A stretch of 64,000 nt of DNA from Dermatophagoides farinae. Taxonomy: Eukaryota; Arthropoda; Arachnida; Sarcoptiformes; Pyroglyphidae. Location of the stretch: the NCBI RefSeq assembly GCF_024713945.1, contig NC_134686.1, forward strand, positions 3,000,001-3,064,000. Reading direction: 5' to 3'. This document shows, piece after piece, positions 41,645 through 52,800 of the stretch (its first letter is position 1; each line of letters begins with the position of its first letter). Position numbers and translations under genes: made by a program. The notes below the pieces were generated by a model. It saw nothing but the letters and a program-made list of their open reading frames with translations. It was not told where the DNA came from and made no database searches.

Positions 41645-44600
41645 CTATATGTGTATAGTGAGCGAATGAAATAAATAAAATAAATGAAATAATGAAATGA
41701 AAATGACAAGAATTGTAAAGTAGATGAAAAAAACAATTAAAACTGGAAAAAAGTTGATATGTTGAAACAAAAGAATGAAAGGAATCGCCATCATTGTATA
41801 AAATATTCATAAGTACATTGTTGAAGAACAGGAACTGACTTTCAACCGATTAAATGCATGAAATTTAAGTCATAATCTCAAAGACAAAAAACATAACTAG
41901 CCAATTTTTTATCAAGGATCTTGTATGATCATTATCATCATGATCATCATGACTTTCTATTGCTCTATTTCATTTAACATGATAAAAATGATAAGGAAGT
42001 ACAATCCAACATAAAAAAGGAAATGAACAAGTTAATTAAATAGTGTGTGTGTTCATTGTCAGAGAATTTTTTTGAAATTTTCTCTACTCTATTCTCTAGT
42101 GTGTTCATAGTTTGTAATTCTTTGTGATGACAAAATACGAACAGTATAAAACAGTAGGCTTTAAAAGATCCACGCACACACAAATAGAATTTCAAATAAA
42201 ATTCAAACTGGAATGTTTTTTTTTTGTTGATGAATACATTATCATGATCATCATGTGTGAATGGAATTAATTATAATTCTTATGTACTATGCGAAATATT
42301 CATATAGTTTATCAGCATGATTCTCCTTTGAATTTGATGACAGAATTTAATTGGTCACTATATAATGATTGACTTACCATGGCAAATGCAGCATTACGAT
42401 CATCCATATGTTCGGTTTCTAATGCTGTACCATGTTCAAGATCCCATTTACGTTGAGCAGCTAATGCGGCTTGTTGTTGTTTGAGAGCAGCACGATGTGC
42501 ATCACTTCTTGAAGCATAATTGACCAATGCGAATTCGAGCAACGCACCAAAAACAAATGTCAAACATACACCTGTCCATACATCGATTGCTTTTGTATAG
42601 CTGACAGGCGGTAGCGATGAATTAATGCCTGAAATCGATGTAGCCATCGTTAATAATGTGGTCACACCCAATGATACACGTGCTGGTATGGCATTTGGAT
42701 CCAGCCAAAATGATACCCATGACACGATGACCAACATGCAGCATGGTATATAAATCTGAATCAAATAATAGCTGAACTCTCGTTTGAATAACAGGTCAAC
42801 TTTGAGGCAACTGTAGGAACCTACATTAATAAAAAAAAAATATTCGGAAACAAAAACAATATGGTTGCGAAAAAATAAAAGAAAATTATTTGATTACAAA
42901 ATAAAAATGACATTTATTGATAAAAGAAGATTGATCGAATGCGAATGTTCATAATGATGATTGTGATATTTGACTCGACAAAAAGTTTTGTAAAAACTCG
43001 AATTCCTATACAAATCAAAGGATATATATTGAAAAAATAAGAGAACAGGAAAAGAAATTTCGATTGATCTGATCGATCGGATTTTGTTGTAATGACGTGC
43101 GCGTTCCGCCATGTATCTTAAACTCTATCGAAGTGTACTATATTTAGTAGTAGTTCAGACTTAGTTTATTTTAACGGAAAAAAATTGATTTGTTGACCGA
43201 TCGAATTTTTTATTCCCCAACGAACGAATTTCCATTCAGTCAGTCAAGATCGAAGTTTATTTTTGTAGAACAATCATTCTATCTTTGCCCGTTTTGTTGT
43301 TCCAAGACAGTCTTTCGCATTCACTAGGATGTTGGATGTCACCGCGAATCGGTTCCCACAAATCATTTTCTAATTTAATTAGATATCTTTTTCGAGTTCG
43401 TCGTTCTTGGATCATCAATACAATAAGAAATGTAATACTCGGTAAAAATAATGATATAAATAAAAATATCGGTACAATACAATCGACTTGAATTTCATTC
43501 ACATCCGTTTCGATCATTTTCTTGTTCGACCTTTGATCAATGCTTTTCAATAGTTTAAAGTCTATTCTTTACACTTTTCATATATTTCTCTTGTTTAATT
43601 CACATATAATCAAAGTGATTTGAACATGACTCTATTTGTTGCCAACCAAAGTGACTAAAACATCAAACAAACAAGCAGCTTTTTAGCTAAATAAGCCAGA
43701 CAGGCATAACAATTTTCACACATTATAAATTAAATTATATTGGCTTCGAACTAGAAAAAAAACTAAATTTTGAAATTACCAACCAACAGTAGCTAGAAGC
43801 AATGCAAAATAGAACTTTACTGTCCCAACTAATACTGGTAATGATCAACATAATCATCATCAATGGTGTCGATGAATGAACACACACATGCAATAGACGG
43901 GTAGAGAATTTCAAACAAAACGAAAAAAATTTCAGATTCTCACTTGCTAATGACTTTAACCATAAACAATTATTCAGATTCTTCAGATTGTTTGAGTTTG
44001 CTCATTTCAAAATCAATAACTGATGTTCAACTGATTGAATGACAGGACAAAGTACAGGATTGGACAAGCAAAAGCAAACACATTTTGCATGATGTATCTT
44101 GACAATGTCAAATCGTTTTCGATCGAAAAGTCTTTCTATAACTTTTTTTCTTCGTTCATTCTAAAAAAATTCTGGAGTACAACTTGGCACATCAGTGATA
44201 TGGCAGCTGCTGCCGCATTTGGCTGTTTTTTTTTGTTCTTGGTTGGTTGGCCCATTCTAAGTGCATGCAAATAATGCACACAAATAGTAAGAATATTCAC
44301 TGTATTTGAATGTTCGTTATATGGCCTGTAGTCGTTGTTAGAATTGTATTATTGTCGAATGATTGTGTGGTTGATTTTTTTTTTTTTTTTTTTTTTGAAT
44401 ACAAAAAAACAATTTCAAATTCAGCAAATACAAGAATCTAGATTCTAGAATTTTTTCTTCTTTCTCATTATCACAAATGTACGCCAAAAAAACAAGAATT
44501 TAAAGATGTTTGCGTAATATAAAAGAAATAATATGAAAATGAAACGAAAAACATTCCTTTTAGACATGTTTTATAATAACGATAATCAGATTTTTCTCAA

Positions 44601-47600
44601 TTTCCATTCAAATTACATGTTAGTTACTTTCAACAACAACAAAATTTACATTAGACACATGTCTGTCTGTTTGAATGTTGTTTATCGTTTTCGTTGTGAA
44701 CCATACAACACAGTGTTTAGATTCATTATTTTAAAATAAACTTGAATCTGTGTACGATATTCTCTCAAGTGAGAGAATGTTCATTTTAAGAAGTATAAAC
44801 AAACCCACCCAACCCGGACAGTTGACAATCGGGCAAAAAAAAATCCTTACACAATCAGAGAATATAATTAAATGACTTACCAGTGTTTGTTTTACTGGTA
44901 CAATAATCGGTTAAATATTTTTCCAATGTGAATCGTGGTAGATGAAGATTTGTGGTTATCTGGACGGGATCTTCATGTTTCCAAACGAACATTAAATCCT
45001 CGGTAGTATAGCCGTCTTTGATTATGTGCGAGTTGGAAAAAAAATTTAAAAGAATTGGTTGATTAGAAAGCCATGTTTTTTTTAGAAATTTAATTTAATT
45101 TTTTTTGTTTTGTTTTGTTCATGCAAATGCAAATGAAACAGACACACTTACAGCTTGCCATTTGTATGGAGCAAATTTGTTTGTCCAATGGATAATATTT
45201 TAAATTCATTGGACAGGCTAATACTAATGAGATTCGAATTGAATATAGGACACCGCCTTGTGGATAGATACGTAACAGTACGTTTGGCATGATTATATCG
45301 TGAAAATGGCCTTCTTTTTCATTTTTAAAAAATAGATCCGGCCTCCATACTTTGTTTGGATCCGTCAATACCAGATAACGAATTTGTCCGTTCATATTGT
45401 CAAATTTCAGTCGACTATCGACCCATTGTTCTCTGAATGTCACCTGAACTGAATATTCCTGGGTTTTTTTGCATTTTATTGTTTTTTTTTTGAATGAAGA
45501 AAAAACGAATAAAGCAAATTAGATATGAAAATAAATCCAGATTGCGATTGTTATTTTGTCTGGGCAGATATTATTGTGATAAATCAATCAATCACTTAAT
45601 GAGAGGAAAGGAAAAAACAAGCTTTTTGTAAATATTAATTTTCATTTGCCTCAACCTAACATTGATTTAATTATGTAATTGGCAAGAATTAGACCAGCCA
45701 CCTCCGTCAAGTTGCCGATTATAAAATGATTATTTATGGATATAAACAAACATAAGTGTAACCAAAATATTATTTTCACGATAAACTTACCATATCGAGA
45801 TCACTAATTTTGCTAATACTTCTAATTAAAATATTCACAGAGATCATACTGGGTCCATCTTTGTTAAATGATTCAGTTTTTTTTTGTTCATTATGGTCAC
45901 GAATAAAAGCAACAAAAATAAAATTGTGGTCAATATAAATGTGTGTAGGTTGTTGTAATTTTGTTGATTCGAATAACGAAGAAAGTCGTCCATCGTTTGA
46001 TTAATCGATTTCATGTGTGTATATATATGCCAATAATAAAACCATCGAATCCGTCCGCATGTCCGTTGAGAATATGATCATCATCAATCACAATGAATGA
46101 ATGTAAGGAAGTGGTGAAAGAAGATATAGTAACAGATAAATTATCATCATTTGGATTGACTGAAATTTAATTTTTTATTTTTGGAATAAAAGAAAATAAT
46201 TGGCAAAGGACATCACCAATACACTTGGTCCTTGAAAAAAATCAAGAGTTTATCCTGAAAACAGCTGGCTACTGTCATTCAATGTGTTCGAGTTTGTGTG
46301 TTTGATTTAATGATGATTCATTCTATCATGATCATCGGCTGAAGACCATGTTTGAATACGATTTGATGAGAACAAGAGTGAAACTATTCAATAGCAAAAT
46401 ACATTCGCAAATTCGGCACGAAATATCTTGATTCAGGACATACAAGCAATGAGAAATGATAGTATTAAGGATACACAATGACAAGACAGAGACATGAGAA
46501 AGAAAATTATGAAAGAAATAAAGAAGAATCCATAGAATGTAAAAATAGGCAAACAAATCGAATTTGATCTGTGTATGTGTGTAGAAACAAATAGAAATGA
46601 TCATGATCATATGTTTTAGTTGGAAAATTTTCGATTATATCGCTGAAGATTATTTCATTATTTGATCAAGAGAACATGTTAAACAACCAAAAAATGATAT
46701 AGAAATAGAAATTTTTATTGCTACAAAAGGACTTGTATGACATGGAGCAAATTAACATGATTATTATTAAATACGGTTTTGGTACGGACGATTAGATTAA
46801 ATTAGATAGCGAAGACAGGACGGCAAACAGAGACGATGGTTTTTCTCAATTTTGAACTAACCAATACATATAATAAGGGAAGGCTAAATGATTAAGGCAA
46901 ATAAAATTACGATTACGATACAAATCATCATCATCAATAACGATAACAATTCTGAATTTCTACATCGATTCTGATAATCATCAATAATAATTATTGAAAT
47001 CATTATGATTATGATTATGATTAATATTTACAAAAAGCTTGGAAAATCAAGACGGACGAATAGACAGACAGACATTACAAGACGGATAGAAAGAGAAGGA
47101 TAGAGACTAATTTTGGGAATGTTTTCTTCTAATAACTACTAGTAATGACAATAATAGACTTACCATGACGACATCATCGATACGAGAAATGCTTCGAATT
47201 AGTAGATTCACATTGATCATTGCTGGACCATCTGTAACATTTGTTTGTTTGTTTGTGTTGGTATCAAGCATATTTGTAAAAATATCGGAATTTAGTACGA
47301 AATAAAACAACGGAAAACAGAAAGGATGAATCGACGAAATGAATCAACAAAATAAGAACAATTTTTTCGACATTTAAAACAAGCGACGTTCGACGATTAT
47401 GAAGGTTGATGATGTTGTAGGAAAAAAAATGAAGGAAAAAGAAATGGGAGAAAAATGCATCAGGCAAAAATGTATCATTCATAGAAAACATAAAACGCAT
47501 TAATGACATGATGAATCAATCAAAATCGATTTAAAATTTATCACACAATGCAATCAGAGCCATACAATAAAGTTCATACGGCATGCAACATGCAATCGCA

Positions 47601-48699
47601 ATATACGCACGTAGAGAACAAAGGCAACATTTGATAAAAAAAAAGACCAGAAATTCATTTCATATTTGATAATTGTTCACTCTCTGTTCTCGTCGTTTAA
47701 CATTTACAGATTTTTTTGTTGTTTGTCTATCCTACGATATTCAATGCACGGTGTAATGTAATGTATGCCATATTCAATAGTGGATTCAATCTGATGAATT
47801 AAATGAATTGTGTGTTTTCCTTTCTTAATTACATTTCTTCATCTTACTTTCGCTCACTCAATCACTCTCTTTTCGGTTAAAGCCTCAATACTTCAATGAT
47901 CACAATGAACGTGACTAGAATTTATTTCCTATGACTGGATAAAAATATTTTTTTCAATAAAAAAAAAAATTTCAACTGAAGCGATAGAGAATTTTGAAAA
48001 ATCTTCCGTTCTCATATATAACCGAATTAAGGAAAATATAAAATATATATATTATTATGCTGTTTGTATGGAAAATAATTTCTTTGAAGCTTAGCTAAAA
48101 AGATAAAGCATCTATCTATAATTTATATATATTCTTCTCAGTTTTTTTGTATTTTTTTTTTTTTTTGTTGGCAGACATCGATCAAATACATAAGTTCTTT
48201 GCGTGATATGATGTTGTATTTCGAATTTTATTCTTTATTTTCAATTTTTTCATATATATACATGAATGTATGAACGCATTGCCCATTTGCCAATGTGTCA
48301 GTGAACATCGATTCAATGAGCCATGAGCATACACAAATACACATCTATCCATCTCCATCAATCGATGCGCATCGAAGAGATGCATCGTGTATACCAACAG
48401 ATTATATAACTTGCAAAACAAAAACTGATACTATGGTCTGAGTTTGCTCAATATTCGTACACACTCTATAATAATAATAATAATTTTATATATATGTCGA
48501 CTACACGGTCACAATGGAAATAGAATATGATGCCATTATCATTGATTACTATTGTCAATGAAAATGAAAATGGCAATAATTTCTCAATCGTACGAAAAAA
48601 AAAACTAATTGTCTTATTTGCCTATAATCTAAAAGTAGATATCAACAATGCATCCAATAATCATATATGATCTATGAAAACAGAAAATTACATACACAC

Positions 48700-48735
<36 letters not shown>

Positions 48736-49837
48736 TGGATTAAGAATTTTCTCAATAGTGACAGTGCCAATTTTCATAAGTTTTTTTTGTTCGTTTGACA
48801 AATACACACACACACACACACACATACAATCACTCAAAGTAATCAATTTCACAATGTGAAAAAGAATTCTAAGAATCTAAATTTCAATTGGAATAAAATA
48901 AAATAAATTTAAAAAGAATATCAAAATTGAACACACACACACACACACTAGGTTTTTTTTTGTTTCTAAAGCACATCATATATGTTTAAACTAAATATAA
49001 AAGTGAAATCTAATTTTTTTTTTGCAAAAAGTGGAGAAATTGTAGCTCCACAAACACACGTACTACACTCAAACATATGAAAGACACACGAATAATATTG
49101 AAAATTGTACATACCTCCTCCACGGGCACCAACCGAAGCATTACCCATTGGCCGAATTCTTGAATCATAACCCTCACCAATGATTTTGTCGAGAATTCCT
49201 TTCTCCATGGCACGAATATTGGCGCTTGGACTATTTATATATGTTGATTATTATGAATGAAATGTAAAAGAACATAAGAAATGATTGGATGAAATAATAA
49301 TAATGACGAATAATGGAAAACTTACTGTACTGGACAAATGAATAAATATGAGAACATCATGAATAAAAAAACGAGTTTTATGTAAATATTTGAAAGAACT
49401 TGATGAAACAATTGAATTGGCAATTTGATAGCTGATGATGGTGAAGATAATATCGGTGATGGCTGACGGAATAATGATGAAGATGATGATAATGGTGATG
49501 ATGATGATAGCAATGAAGTCGAATCCATCATCATCATCGTCGTCGTATATCTAGGTGATTGAGATGAAAAAGTCCAAGTCGTTTTTACTTGGTAAACGTC
49601 GATGACATCAATGGCCGATGAAGTTTGGTCAACAACAGCATTTGTTTGTCGGATGAAATTGTTGTCGTGGTCGTCGATATTTATCGGTCGTTTTATCGGA
49701 TTATTATCTTCGATAATGGTCTTTGATCTTTTCATTCTGTCATTGTCTTTGTTGTTATTCTCTGACCCGTTTCCGATTAATTTACATTGCATTGGATTGT
49801 TGATTTTATTCGCTGATTTTGCCAAATGATTATCCAT
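41417..49837 (-). CDS. Glutamate-gated chloride channel subunit (GluCl)
   Basis: Coding exons, in transcript order: 49837-49326, 49230-49115, one of 47231-47164 or 45858-45791, 45458-45152, 45015-44881, 42820-42378 and 41644-41417. The product is 602 residues with either third exon. Cys-loop receptor features: the Cys-loop C314-C328; the second disulfide C373-C384 typical of GluCl; TM1 about 396-419; the PAR anion-selectivity motif at 425-427 before TM2; TM3 about 457-480; and TM4 in the last exon after SKRIDVISR. It is a glutamate-opened chloride channel in neuron and muscle membranes and belongs to the avermectin/ivermectin target family. The TM3 glycine (G471, FVFGALLEF), whose change is linked to abamectin resistance in spider mites, is present. 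The N-terminal extension of about 150 residues before the signal-like segment is unusual. The family call is very secure; the start codon is less so. Confidence 0.95.
41645..42377 (-). other. GluCl intron, 733 bp
   Basis: GTAAGT to ATATAG in minus sense, A-rich on the + strand. No nested exon is recognised. Confidence 0.8.
42378..42820 (-). CDS. GluCl exon: TM1, TM2, TM3 and intracellular loop
   Basis: The acceptor is ATTAATGTAG and the donor GTAAGTCAA. It encodes [21 protein letters not shown]1, the [20 protein letters not shown] pore-lining TM2, TM3 with [15 protein letters not shown], and the start of the cytoplasmic loop ending AFAM. It holds the channel pore and the residues of the macrocyclic lactone site between TM1 and TM3. 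Confidence 0.96.
43209..43214 (-). terminator. Poly(A) signal of the nested small ORF
   Basis: TTTATT on the + strand, AATAAA in minus sense, closely downstream of the stop of the 86-codon ORF. Confidence 0.45.
43257..43517 (-). CDS. Putative small single-pass membrane protein nested in GluCl intron
   Basis: An 86-codon ORF from an ATG with A at -3 (AAGAAAATGATC) to TAA. One hydrophobic segment spans about residues 14-36 ([20 protein letters not shown]), followed by a strongly basic stretch [13 protein letters not shown] polar, non-repetitive tail follows with WEPIRGD and [10 protein letters not shown]. Charge distribution predicts an outside N-terminus and a cytoplasmic C-terminus. An AATAAA signal lies about 45 nt after the stop. 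The composition is protein-like, unlike the repeat-derived frames around it. It could be a host-intron gene on the same strand or an alternative GluCl terminal exon; I do not recognise the family. The topology resembles small channel accessory subunits, but that is not evidence of function. Confidence 0.5.
   Translation of the reverse strand: MIETDVNEIQVDCIVPIFLFISLFLPSITFLIVLMIQERRTRKRYLIKLENDLWEPIRGDIQHPSECERLSWNNKTGKDRMIVLQK
44881..45015 (-). CDS. GluCl exon: loop C region with second disulfide
   Basis: The acceptor is AATCAAAG and the donor GTAAGTCAT. With the previous exon it reads [16 protein letters not shown], then [17 protein letters not shown] and SKTNTG. It is 135 bp, starts two bases into nothing but the Tyr codon split (T|AC), and ends in a split Gly codon (G|GT). 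Confidence 0.95.
45016..45151 (-). other. GluCl intron, 136 bp
   Basis: GTAAGTGTG to AATCAAAG in minus sense, TTTTGTTTTGTTC-rich on the + strand. Nothing else is seen. Confidence 0.85.
45152..45458 (-). CDS. GluCl exon: ligand-binding domain with Cys-loop
   Basis: The acceptor is GCAAAAAAACCCAG and the donor GTAAGTGTG. It encodes [39 protein letters not shown] and the Cys-loop [15 protein letters not shown]. This is the core of the extracellular agonist-binding domain. Confidence 0.96.
45459..45790 (-). other. GluCl intron, 332 bp
   Basis: GTAAGTTTA to AACCCAG in minus sense, between the proximal alternative third exon and the next constant exon. Nothing else is seen. Confidence 0.8.
45791..45858 (-). 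CDS. GluCl alternative exon 3, proximal version
   Basis: 68 bp. The acceptor is TTAACAAAG and the donor GTAAGT. With the G from exon 2 it reads [20 protein letters not shown] and LDM, joining to EYSVQ. It is one of two interchangeable exons of the same length and phase, as known for exon 3 of arthropod GluCl genes. Confidence 0.93.
45859..47163 (-). other. GluCl intron between the two alternative third exons, 1.3 kb
   Basis: GTAAGTC to TTAACAAAG in minus sense. Mostly A-rich and ATC-repeat sequence. No third version of the exon was found by searching for the AG-ATGGNCC start pattern on the minus strand. Confidence 0.7.
47164..47231 (-). CDS. GluCl alternative exon 3, distal version
   Basis: 68 bp. 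The acceptor is AAATGTTACAG and the donor GTAAGTC. It reads [20 protein letters not shown] and VVM. It differs from the proximal version at 8 of 23 residues, mostly conservatively, and can be swapped without changing frame. Confidence 0.93.
47232..49114 (-). other. GluCl intron, 1.9 kb
   Basis: GTATGT to TGTTACAG in minus sense. It contains GA (48703-48732) and CA (48803-48824, 48931-48950) repeats. No exon is recognised. Confidence 0.75.
48703..48732. repeat. GA microsatellite in GluCl intron
   Basis: Fifteen GA units. Confidence 0.9.
49115..49230 (-). CDS. GluCl exon 2: start of mature ligand-binding domain
   Basis: The acceptor is ATATAAATAG and the donor GTATGT. It encodes [32 protein letters not shown] and VGARGG. 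The YDSRIRP motif is the standard N-terminal GluCl signature. Confidence 0.93.
49326..49837 (-). CDS. GluCl exon 1: N-terminal extension and signal-like segment
   Basis: Starts at ATG (ACAAGATGG context) and ends in CA before GTAAG, making a split His codon. The first 140 or so residues are polar and low in complexity (Asn/Asp, then Ser runs). A hydrophobic run ([18 protein letters not shown]) near residues 152-169 is the likely signal segment. The next in-frame Met cluster is MMMM near residue 100, an alternative start. No Met lies immediately before the hydrophobic run. The frame and splice are well supported; the start is uncertain. Confidence 0.75.
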
Positions 49838-52800
49838 CTTGTATATAAACTAGATTTGTTTCAATTTGTTCGTTTCTTGTGCTCTATTTTTTTCCAGTTG
49901 AAATAAAAAAAATGATGTTATGATTCGGTATAAATTGGTATATGTATGTGATTGACAATCAATGAATTATAATCATAACTTTCTTTCCATTGTTTTTTTT
50001 TCATACATCCGTTCATATGATCGAATCGAACGATTATAGTGGATGCATTATGTTATTGTGTTATGTATAATTAAACAACCAATCTAATCGATTCAATGAA
50101 AATAAAAATGTAGTGAACAAACACAAAAAAATACGGATTTGTGTCTATATTACATTTGAATGGAAAATCCTCGATTATTAATGTTTGTTGGATTGGTTTC
50201 AGGGCAATAGCAGAGGAAAATTTGTATCCGTTTTAGTAAAACGAAAACGAAATAGATGAGAAATGAAATGAAATGAAATTGGACACTATAGCTTCGTCTC
50301 AGCAGTGTCTTTTTATATATTTTTTTTCTGATGCGTTTGAATCGAAATTTTTTTTTATTTTATATATAGCAGCAGATTGGTGGACGAAAAGTGCACAAAT
50401 TAATGATAAAATGTCGGCTTCGCTGTCATAATTCCAAGTTGATGTTGATCATCAAATTGTCGAATCGGAGAAATAGTGAAAATAATTATAAATTGTACAG
50501 CATATGTTTGTTCTTTTTTTTTGTTATTTGTGATGTTGGTCTGTCATTTTTTTTCAGAATCGATTCTATTTTTGTTGCAAAAAAATAAATGAAAAATTTT
50601 GTCAAAGTGTAAAAAAATTGTCAAATTTTTGAATTGAGTATATTGATTTGGACGTTCAGTTTGATGTATGTTTTGTGTGTTTGTGTGTATGAAAAAAAAT
50701 TATCACAAAAAAATCAACAACAGCAAAAAAAAATGAATGAATGAATGACAAGAAAGATAGAACAGAATTTTCAATTTTGTTGCTGTATAATAACTGACTT
50801 AATATCTTCAACAAACAGTATTGCTGTGGACAGTTTTACTGGATGATGTTTGATGATAGTAGATTGAATCATATATATCATTTAATATTGAGCTTTAATT
50901 AATGTCTATGCAAGAAAAAAAATGTGAAATAATCATCACACAAAAAGAACTAATATGTTTAAGTTATGTCTCTAAATTGTGCTGCAGTATAAATTGGGCA
51001 CTTTTTGGACTATTTTTGATTGTATTCTTTCAAGTTTATTTTTTTTGTTTGAATTTCAATTTGCTATGTTTGGCATTTGTAGTATTTGTGTCGTTATTGT
51101 TGATGTATTATGGTTATTATTATTAACCAAAGTGAAATTTTAGCTGAAAAAATAAATGAAAAACAAAAATGAAATATTTCATTTTGATTTAATCAACAAA
51201 TAAAAGAATACAATGAATTCTCTCTCTCTCTCTCTCTCTCTTTCACAAATTTCAGTGGAGTTAATTTATTTTGCAAAAAAAAATTAATTTTTCGAATACA
51301 GAATACATTAATTTATTCTTCATTCATGGTTCACTATTTCAAGTAGAATGATGGATATTTTCTTCTCTTCATTTCCTTTACTATCGACTATAATAATGTA
51401 AATTCATAAACCATGAGAGACTATAATGATGATGATAATAAAATGCAAAAAAAGGAAATGATTTTTTCTTGCATCAGACCTGTCATTATAATATAATAGT
51501 GCTTTTGTGCTTGAGTTTGGCAAAAATCGGATATGAAAATGACCGGTGGTACTAACACTGATATGAATGTGAATGAAAATAAAATTTCATTTCGATATAA
51601 ATCTACAAATAAACTTGACAGTTGGAAATTTCTGCCTTCTTTATTTTCCATCATAATAATAATCATCATCATGGAATAAAATAAAAACTTTGAACACCAT
51701 AATAATCAGGTTACTAGGCAATGACCAAATGATCGATCAACATACACACACACACACACACACACAGAAACAAGAATTCGCGCGTAAATTTTTTTCAACA
51801 TGTTTTTTTTGGAGGTTTTTTTTATGGGAAAAAAAATTCAGACTTACCACTCTTGGTTTTAGTGTTTTTTTTTTATTAAAAAAATGGTGATTTCAATAAC
51901 AACACATTCATAACAAAGAACATAACAATTTGAAATGGGTTATGTGACAATAATAATAATGATAACGGAAGCAAAAATGATTGAGAAAAAACAATGAAAT
52001 GATAAAATACATTAATAAAATGAAAAATTTACGCCATCCATCAGCATTATATTTTTTTTTGATTCTTGATGTGCTGCTGTTGTTGTTGTTGTTGTTGAGA
52101 ATCAAATCAACAAAAATACGATAAAAGTCTATTGTTGTTATTTTGAGTGATGGCAATAATCAAAATGTCTTTTCATTTCATGTTTTTTTTTCATCTTTAA
52201 ATGGTGGATGAATATATAGTTTTTTGATGAAATTTAACAATGATATTCAACAATGAAAACTAAACAAAAACGGTAAGCATCGTCATCATCATAATTTTGT
52301 CTATGTGATGACAAACGACGATGATACGACAACCGAAAACGAACGCAAACGGAAATCAAATAGAAACGACAACAATGATTTCATAAAATAAGAAGCTTTT
52401 CACAATCCATCGACCGTTTTTTCATGTTGTTTTTCTTCCGATTTCTACTATTGAAAAAAAAATGTTGCATCCAACCATACTGGTTTATCATACACAAAAG
52501 TGCAAAAAAAACCAAAATTTTTGTGCACGCTCACATTGTTCTGAATTTCCGAGCAGAATCCAAAACGGTAAAACCAAAAAAAAAATGCCTGCAGAACATG
52601 GTTGAATGGAAGCAGCATTACTAGATAATATGATCGGTTGAATTTTTTATTTGATGATATAGTCATATCATACAACAACAAACTAGCAGCAATGAACATC
52701 AATTCATATACAGTTCCCATAAAGCATTAGTGTGATATTGAATTTTATATTCCTATTCAACATCGACAAATGTTCTTATGATGGCTAAATATTGGCGAGA

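Larger units (their letters stand above)
42821..44880 (-). other. GluCl intron, 2.06 kb, hosting a small ORF
   Basis: GTAAGT to ATTAATGTAG in minus sense. It contains an 86-codon ORF on the same strand (43517-43257), a 9-bp palindrome (44759-44778) and a 22-T run (44375-44396). Confidence 0.75.
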
